The notes under the pieces are model-generated. The model worked only from the letters and a program-made list of their open reading frames with translations, did no database searches and was not told where the DNA came from. Shown here piece after piece: positions 57,301 through 64,000 of a stretch of 64,000 nt of DNA (the stretch's first letter is position 1; every line of letters begins with the position of its first letter). Made by a program: the position numbers and the translations under genes. Origin of the DNA: Megamerina dolium (lineage: Eukaryota; Arthropoda; Insecta; Diptera; Megamerinidae); assembly GCA_963854835.1 (NCBI GenBank), contig OY978527.1, positions 22,574,057-22,638,056 on the forward strand, given 5' to 3'.

Positions 57301-58079
57301 TTATATATAGTAAATATTTATTGTATTTAATTAATGTATTTATAAATATATTTGTATATCTATAATATATACTCCCTATGCATATACTACACATATATGT
57401 ATCATATTTTGAAAAATAGGAAAAATTCTATTGTATATACATATACTATGTAACAGTCAAAACTGTTACAACCTTTTGCATACACTTCATGAATCATTAA
57501 AGCTCAGCGTACCATAAATGTACGAAACATATCGGGCATGTGTTTTATTAGTGGAATTCACTTGATTTTTCTTCTTCTTCTTGTTTTCGTCATGCAATAG
57601 TGTCACATACATATACTCTTGTCGTCACTTGCTAAGACGACAAAGAAAGAAGAAACAATCAAATGAATTTTCACTCAACGTAAAATGCAGCGTCATAGGA
57701 ATTTTACACTGCATATGTAGGCATGAAACTAACCGACACCTGATAGAGTAACTCGTAATCCGATGAACTAATTAACACAATCTTACTGAATTTTGAATCG
57801 GCACGTTCGAGTACCTTTGCTACCCCAACGAGAGCTCTTATAGTGGCGCTGGCACTAATTCGCTCGGCGAATGAAATGAAACTATTAAGAAAATAAAACA
57901 AAGTAGAAGTAATTCCATCATTACCGAGCCGAACACTCTTCTAGTGTCGGTGAATTGATTGTCAATAGGTAATTGTGGACAATTCGGTCCTCCTCCTACA
58001 ACAAGTTTTTACGCTGCCCTCTTGTTGACCCTGAATGACTGAGTGATACCCCAGCTGAGAAACAAAAGGCACGCGTTAC
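57301..58079. other. Unassigned region
   Basis: AT-rich. A 65-codon minus ORF (57704-57901) has no recognisable motif. A GC-richer patch lies at 57830-58070. No terminal repeats found. Confidence 0.35.
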
Positions 58080-58375
58080 AACTATTCCAAATATATAGAA
58101 TTCATTGATAAAAATATTTACTAATTCACATGTAAATTTGTATATATTACATGTGATTCTTATTTTTGTTTATTATTTTGATAATAGTGCATGAAGACAA
58201 GGTTTGAAGCTGTTCTAATTGTAATCAAACACATCCCAACATGTAGAACACTGCACGAACGCAACACCAACTCTTATATTGTTTTGGTTCTACTTATTTC
58301 ACTTGCCTTGTTTTCCCGTCAAATTTCGTGTAGACTGGAAGATACGGCTTCTTAATCTTTTTATTATCTTTGTGC
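58080..58375 (-). repeat. Right arm of the roughly 300-bp inverted repeat
   Basis: Reverse-complement partner of 46697-47000. Confidence 0.75.
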
Positions 58376-58596
58376 AAAGTAATGTACTTTTAGTTGTTTT
58401 TATTTATCATGCATTACATATTCATTTTATTGAAATTTTTTTTTTTTTTTTTTTTTTGTTAGCTTATTTTTTTTTATTGAATCTTTCTTAAATACAAGAA
58501 ACTAACAATATGTATTCAAATCTTACAAACTAAATAAAACTATGTGATATCCCCTACGTTTCATCACAATTTGGTGAGTCGCGAGATGTAGCAATT

Positions 58597-61245
58597 TTAC
58601 AGCATATTCAGTGTGTCTTTTCTTTTTAATCGACGATGCCCCTTGCTCAGCAACAATTGCCTAGCAAGGGGATTCGGATGATTGTGTAATTTTTGAATGT
58701 AGCTTCTGCAGGACATTGCAACTTCCTCAGAAATTGTGGATACATTTAAATCTCGATGGATGTTAACGTTCCTCATATACCAAGGCGCGTTTACAATAAT
58801 TCGCAGACACTTGGATTGTATTCGCTGCAATTTTTCGATATTAGAGGGAGATGCGGTGCCCCAAAACTGAATACCATAAGTCCAGATTGGTTTCAGGATT
58901 GCTTTATATAATAGCACTTTGTATTCAGGATTCAACTTTGATCTTTTGTGTAACAGCCACCATAACTGATTCATTTTAAGCTTGATCTGAGTTTTCTTTG
59001 CCTCTATGTGATTTTTCCATGTCAGCCTTCTGTCGAGGTGAATACCCAAGTACTTTGTTGAGGAACATTGTGGAACTGATTGGCCATTAATTTTAAGTGG
59101 GGGACATGTATCTAGCCTTAGCGTAAAGGTTACATGTACGCTCTTTGATTCATTGACTTTTATACGCCATTTTGCTAGCCAGATTTCGAGAGAATCGACA
59201 TGAGTCTGCAGGAGTTTAGTAGCTTCTATGGGGTTAGAGCGAGAGCACAATATTGCCGTATCATCAGCAAAGGTCGATATGAATGTATAGTTATTGTTGG
59301 GCATATCTGAAGTGTATAAGAGATACAGTAAGGGACCCAAAATGCTTCCTTGAGGAACGCCAGCGTGAATATCCAATGGATTTGTTGTGTAATCCTTGTG
59401 ATGTACGAGAAATTGTCTTTTCGTGAGGTAGCTACTAAGCAATGAGGAGACATTTGCAGGCAGTAATAGTTTGAGTTTGTAAATAAGGCCATCGTGCCAT
59501 ACTTTATCGAAAGCTTGAGTGATATCAAGAAACACAGCTGAGCAGTACTTTTTTTCTTCAAAAGTGTTCCTTATCAGAATTACAATGCGGTGGACTTGTT
59601 CTATTGTGCCGTGCTGTTTTCTAAATCCAAACTGATGTTGAGGAATCAGTTGGTTGAGATTAATAAATGGAGTTATATTCATGACAAGTAGCTTTTCGAA
59701 TACTTTAGAGAGTAGAGGTAGGAGGCTGATAGGTCTGTACGATGCAACTTTTGTAGGGTCTTTTCCTGGTTTTGCTATCATAATAATTTTTGAAGTTTTC
59801 AGCATTTGGGATAGTGTTTAATACGAAGGATAGCATTGAAAATGTGCATCAGATGAATTACTGAAGCCGGAGGTAGCTCTTTTATCATTTTACCGGTAAT
59901 TTTATCTGGACCAGGTGATTTTTTTGGGTTTAAATCTTTATAAATTGCTTTGAATATGTCCTTTTTTTTAATTTAGAGCGTTATTGAGCAAGGTTGAGAA
60001 GTTAATATTGGTAATGAGGACTGTGAAGAAGGTGGATTGGGTGTAAACACACTTTTTAGGTGGTTTGCAAAAGCCAAACCCTTCTCCCTTCTTGCTTCTA
60101 GCCCAATTACCGTCACTCAAACGGATGGGGGAGTCAGTGAGAATTGGCCGATTTGATTTTTTTGCTGATTTCCACAAAGAGTAGTCTGACGCTTCACCAG
60201 GTGTTAATTTCGCTATGTGCTCTTCTAACTCTTTATTGTTTTTATTTTTTAAGGCTTGCTTTAACTTTCGAGTGCAGTGCTGTAGCTGTGTTTTCAGATT
60301 CGGTGATCTGAATTCTTGCCATTGTCTTCGGAGTCTTCTTTTCTGTCTTACTAGCAGTTCAATATCGGCTGGTGTGTATGGGCTATAGTTTGATTGCTTG
60401 CATACCTTTGTGCAGGTGGCTGAGCTGAGAGCTAATGAGAGCAGCTGGTTGAATTTTTCGAGTGCTGAGTCTACATCGTGTCCATTTCTTAATACAGTAC
60501 TCAGAGGAAGATGGGAATTTATATATTTCTGGAATTTTAACCAGTCTATTTTCTTTCTAACGCAATTGCTTTGGGGGCTTGGTGATTTTATAGATATTAC
60601 CGTGGGTGAGTGGTCAGATGATAGATCATAATTACACTCTGTGGAGATATTTTCCATCTGCAAACCTTTGGCGACTCCAAAGTCTATGAGATCGGGTATT
60701 TTCCTCTTGTCCGTCGGCCAATATGTCGGTTGACCATTTGAAATAACATCGTAGCCGTGGTTAGTGATGATTGAACATAGTCTTTTGCCTTTTGGAGTTA
60801 TTAATCGGGAGCCCCAGTGAGTGTGTTTGGCGTTGAAATCGCCAGCAACCAAGAATTTGCTACCAAGAGTTGAGAAAAATTCTTTATATTGCTGTTCGGT
60901 AATACTGTATCTTGGGGGACAGTATATCGCAGATATTACTAGCTTAGAGATGTATTCTTCCAGACATATAGATGTTGCTTGCAAGTAGACGCTACTAGAA
61001 TCTTCGAGAACATGATGTTTTATTCTGCTTTTTATCAATATGGCAGTTCCTCCGCGTGCCTTACCATGCGGATGATTTGGGGTGTACAGTTTGTAATATG
61101 GTATTTGGTAGCAATTTTTGTCAGTGAAATGGGTCTCAGATATCATCATTATGTCGATTTGGCTGGATTCAAGGAATTGAATTAGCTCCAAACGGTGCTG
61201 GCTTAAGCCGTTGGCGTTCCAGTGGCATATCTTGAGACAACTCAT
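58597..61245 (-). pseudogene. Jockey ORF2 (endonuclease-reverse transcriptase), broken
   Basis: Starts MSCLKICHWNANGLSQHR at 61245, the usual jockey ORF2 beginning. Endonuclease blocks: MISETHFTD, VAGDFNAKHTHWGS, SSDHSPT. RT blocks: SPGPDKITG, GVPQGSILGPLL, FADDTAIL, YLGIHLDRRLTW; the frame is then open to 58597. Lesions: a frameshift near 60070, a TAA in the endonuclease-RT linker near 59969 (shared with 43393-43395) and a one-base loss near 59806 (CTGAAAAC for CTGGAAAAC). The domain order and about 880-codon length are normal. Confidence 0.9.
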
Positions 61246-61570
61246 GGTCTGGATAGCAATGTTTGGAGTAACATCGATTGATTTTTCATCATTTCTTGCA
61301 TCATTGTTTGCATTGAGTTCATGAATTGGTTCATATTCTGAATCAATGTTTGAAGCAAATATTCAAGGGTACTTGGCTGTTAGTGTTTCTGCTCATTATT
61401 TACATTGCTTTGTTGGTGTGGGTTTTGTTTTAACACGCTAGCGTATGAATTGGTTTGATTCTTGTTTGGGATTGCAGAGAAGAATTGTGTTGCATCAATA
61501 TTTTGTCTCTTACTTGAGTTGGCTATCTGAGTTTGCTCAACTGGTTTTAGAGGTTGATTGCTAGCGGAGA
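61242..61570 (-). pseudogene. Jockey ORF1 C-terminal part
   Basis: Reads SYASVLKQN, then a premature TAA, then a methionine- and glutamine-rich helical tail ending at a TGA that overlaps the ORF2 ATG as ATGA (61242-61245). That overlap suggests ORF2 is translated by stop-start coupling, as proposed for jockey-like elements. The zinc knuckles of ORF1 lie upstream and are missing. Confidence 0.75.
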
Positions 61571-62332
61571 AATTTAGAAATTAGAAATTATTTTATTTTA
61601 TTTTATTGAAATGAATTGAAATAATGTTTACTAAAAGCATTTAATTGTGTCAGGAATGGTAAACAATACAAATGCAAAACTACTCTAGTCCACATGGAGA
61701 AAATAAGAAAGCTGTTTAAGCTTTCATCTGCAGGTTTTAAGGTAAACGGACTATACCAAACTCGAATTTTCTTAGCTGTAGCTGAAAAGTTGTGCTAAAA
61801 TGATCACTGCCCAAACAATACACAAGTGGTAGCAAGCATTTTACATTCAACATTCTTCTTACGATCCTTATATTATCCCATCCATTCCACCCGTAGTAAC
61901 TCCTTCTTTAATGGCAGCAATTTTTCTTCCGTAATTTGCCGTCTCCTAGGTGCTGGTGTGGATGTGGATATAAATGGCATGAATTGTGAGGCATCTATAT
62001 TAATAATAACGAAAAAACATACAGATATATAATACACATACGCATGCATTTTTTAAACAATCTGATTTCCGACCCCGCCATCGGTAACAAAATTTTATTT
62101 GATTTATACATATAAAACAGCTGGTTTGACATTTCATGTAGGTTACTAGTAAATGTTACAAATTTTCCGTTCGTGTACTTTTTTCCTTTGTTCTGATTTT
62201 TAGAGAGGATTTTTCGTACGTTCTTCAATTGTGTTAATAGAGGAATTTTACTGGGAAAATACGCGAATGCAGTTAATAAGTGAATATATTTTGAGAATCA
62301 CGGTCAAACATATCGAGACATAAAAAATTTTA
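61571..62332. other. Unassigned region
   Basis: AT-rich. No ORF with a recognisable motif and no terminal repeats up to the MITE. Confidence 0.35.
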
Positions 62333-62465
62333 TGCCTCTATTACGAATGGCAACTCAACTTAGTTGCAACTCAACTTAGTGACTGAATTTTTCAGTTGTA
62401 TCCATTGTATGAATTTGATGTCAAATTTGCTGAACTAAGTTTAGTTGCAATTCGTAATGGGGGCA
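62333..62465. mobile_element. Harbinger-type MITE (133 bp)
   Basis: Ends TGCCTCTATTACGAATGGCAA and, inverted, TGCCCCCATTACGAATTGCAA, with TTA on both sides (62330-62332, 62466-62468). Same family of ends as 33826-33991 and 40006-40171. Internal AACTCAACTTAG occurs twice. Confidence 0.82.
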
Positions 62466-62490
62466 TTAATGTATACGATATACAATTTTA

Positions 62491-63560
62491 CGAGGTCGGT
62501 CCCAGAATTACCCGACCTAACAAAGAAAACACCAAATATTCTTTATTCCTCAAATAATCTCCTTTAAGCTCTATACACTTTTCCCAGTGATATTCTATAG
62601 CTTCGATACCCTGCTTATAGTAGGAACTGTTATTACTCATTAAAATAGCCATCTACAGCAGACTCCACATCTTCATTGTTTGCAAATCTTCTACCACCAA
62701 GCCATTTTTTCAAATTTGGAAATAGAAAATAATCCGAAGGAGCTATTTCTGGCGAATAAAGTGCGTCTTGGGTGCCGTACCTCAGAGGTTAGTGCGTTGA
62801 CCTTCTGATCTGTAGGTCGTAGGTTCAATCCTCGGCTGAAGCATAACAAAATTTAATATCGAAAAGATTTTTCTTTCGAACAGTACCCATCTGCCGGCAA
62901 GAATTGGCAGTAACAATTTGCCAAAAATGCTTCTTAAAAGAGCTCTGTGACAAAACTAAGTTAAAGTGATGTCACAAGGGTTCTGCCGTTCGGAACCGGC
63001 TAATATAAGTAGGTCCCTTCTAATGCTGTCCAAATTTAACACGCACAACAGTATTGGAAGAGAAGCTCGGTGGTATCACAATAGGCCTTTCTGGCCTAAG
63101 TGTGTCCTCTCAGAGCCACATAACCTAACCCAACCTAAGTGCGTCTTGGAGCAATTCGAGCTTTAACTCATTGATTTTGGCCATCGCAATAGCGGATGTT
63201 TGAGCTGGTGTTTTTGTTCTATTTTGTGCACTTGCCTAAAATTTCACCTAGCTCACGTCGGCAATCATCCAATACCATTTTGAGGATTTTTTTAACCGTT
63301 TCTGGCGTGGCCTCCTCAATTTGTCGACCACTACGGTATTCGTCTTTGCAGTTCGTACGACCTCGTTTAAACTCTGCCACCCAATATTTTATGGTCGTAA
63401 AGAAAGGAGCAGACTCTCCCAGTGTAGAATCTAGTTCGGCTTAAATATTCGTTGGACTCAGACCTTTCAAATGAAAGTATTGAATTACATAATGGTGACC
63501 AATTTTTTCTATGTTTACAAATTCACTGAGGTCGTTAAATTTCAATGACTCAAAAAAAAA
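62491..63560 (-). pseudogene. Mariner transposase remnant split by a SINE
   Basis: Left end CGAGGTCGGTCCCAGAATTA follows TA and is typical of a mariner terminal repeat. The minus strand reads HLKGLSPTNI, AELDSTLGESAPFFTTIKYWVAEFKRGRT and EATPETVKKILKMVLDD (N-terminal helix-turn-helix part). After the SINE it reads FPNLKKWLGGRRFANNEDVESAVDGYF (C terminus). The central catalytic part is deleted, so this was already a deletion derivative. The right end is not defined. Confidence 0.85.
62772..63136 (+). mobile_element. tRNA-derived SINE, copy 4 (variant 3' end)
   Basis: Head and body match copies 1-3 (CTCAGAGGTTAGTGCGTTGACC, B box GGTTCAATCC), but after GAAGAGAAGCTCGG the 3' end is different and finishes CATAACCTAACCCAACCT. 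A 13-bp duplication AAGTGCGTCTTGG flanks it (62759-62771, 63137-63149). It is more diverged than the others and is inserted in a mariner remnant. Confidence 0.9.
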
Positions 63561-63638
63561 AAATACTAAACAACGTGGCGCCTTGAAACTTAAAACAAAG
63601 AAAATTGTTTTGCATCGATGATGTGAAGTGGAAATATT

Positions 63639-64000
63639 TTGAGAATTCTAAACGTAAAAAATCATGAGTTTCACCTGGTCTACCATCGAAATTCAAAACC
63701 GATCGATATGGAAAGAAGAGTATGCTCTGGTTTTGGTGTGATCAGAAAGGTGTACCGTGAGATTCCAAAGCCTGTACAAACTGTTGATACTTATCGCTGC
63801 CGACAACAAATGATCGAATAATATCATAATTTGTTCAAAAACAGACCATAATACCAAAAGCGGCAACACAAAGTGATTTTTCTTCATTACAATTTGGAAA
63901 ATTGGTAACTACAAATGGGCACAAAGATGAAAAAAATTTATCGTTTGTGATGGACAATACTTTGAACGAGATATTTTGTACCATTCTTTTCATTAAAAAA
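63639..64000 (+). pseudogene. Mariner-type transposase remnant, running off the window
   Basis: The plus strand reads PKPVQTVDTYRCRQQMIE, a block found after the second catalytic aspartate region's lead-in in mariners. It then reads QKRQHKVIFLHYN, where the expected catalytic HDN is changed to HYN. After a deletion it reads VCDGQYFE, the usual mariner C-terminal motif. Decayed and in different frames. It differs from the two other mariners here. Confidence 0.65.

Larger units (their letters stand above)
58438..61570 (-). mobile_element. Jockey-type LINE, long copy
   Basis: Minus strand, 3' end at the left with A-runs (T-runs at 58438-58457 and 58468-58477) and an AATAAA between. It contains the end of ORF1, all of ORF2 and the 3' tail. 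It is 5'-truncated inside ORF1 at about 61570. Confidence 0.92.

Overview
The window is a eukaryotic, AT-rich, transposon-dense stretch in which I recognise no host protein-coding gene and no functional tRNA or rRNA gene. The element mix is Ty3/gypsy, BEL/Pao and 17.6/297-type LTR elements, jockey-, RTE- and LOA-type LINEs, Tc1/mariner, PIF/Harbinger and a tRNA-derived SINE. With long (TA)n tracts this points to an insect, most likely a fly. A tephritid is plausible, but that is inference.

Layout. 1-7062: AT-rich repeat, a tRNA-derived SINE with a perfect 13-bp target duplication, an RTE fragment, a decayed LTR-retroelement pol end, a foldback mariner-type element hit by a second SINE, and a near full-length RTE LINE (minus) with three stops. 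7063-14228: gypsy copy A, a non-autonomous Gag-integrase element, then an inverted-LTR palindrome fused to a broken pol (copy E). 14229-17922: TA tracts, a SINE and a decayed BEL/Pao gag (minus). 17923-21719: copy B, a second Gag-integrase element. 21966-27875: copy C, a complete element with 438-bp LTRs that look identical, ATAT target duplications, intact gag and pol, and a textbook -1 frameshift signal. 27876-29667: unrecognised.

29668-46667 reads as a roughly 10.8-kb tandem duplication whose first unit has two internal deletions. It carries solo gypsy LTRs, a Tc1 pseudogene, PIF/Harbinger remnants, a tandem TTA-flanked MITE and a DD41D mariner split by a jockey LINE. 46697-58375 is bounded by roughly 300-bp inverted repeats and holds two broken gypsy copies on the minus strand, F and D. 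D is itself split by an LOA-type LINE, an AT-rich repeat and a second RNase H-bearing LINE. 58438-61570 is a long jockey LINE (minus) with an ATGA ORF1/ORF2 overlap. 61571-64000 has a TTA-flanked MITE, a mariner split by a SINE, and the start of another mariner.

How the parts work together (inference). Copy C encodes everything for LTR retrotransposition. Copies A and B keep LTRs, primer site, gag and integrase but lack protease, RT and RNase H, so they could move only with enzymes from C-like elements. SINEs and MITEs similarly depend on LINE and transposase partners. The most interesting items are the amplified Gag-integrase lineage, the frameshift signal and SAP-like Gag of copy C, and the many datable nested insertions with empty-site controls.
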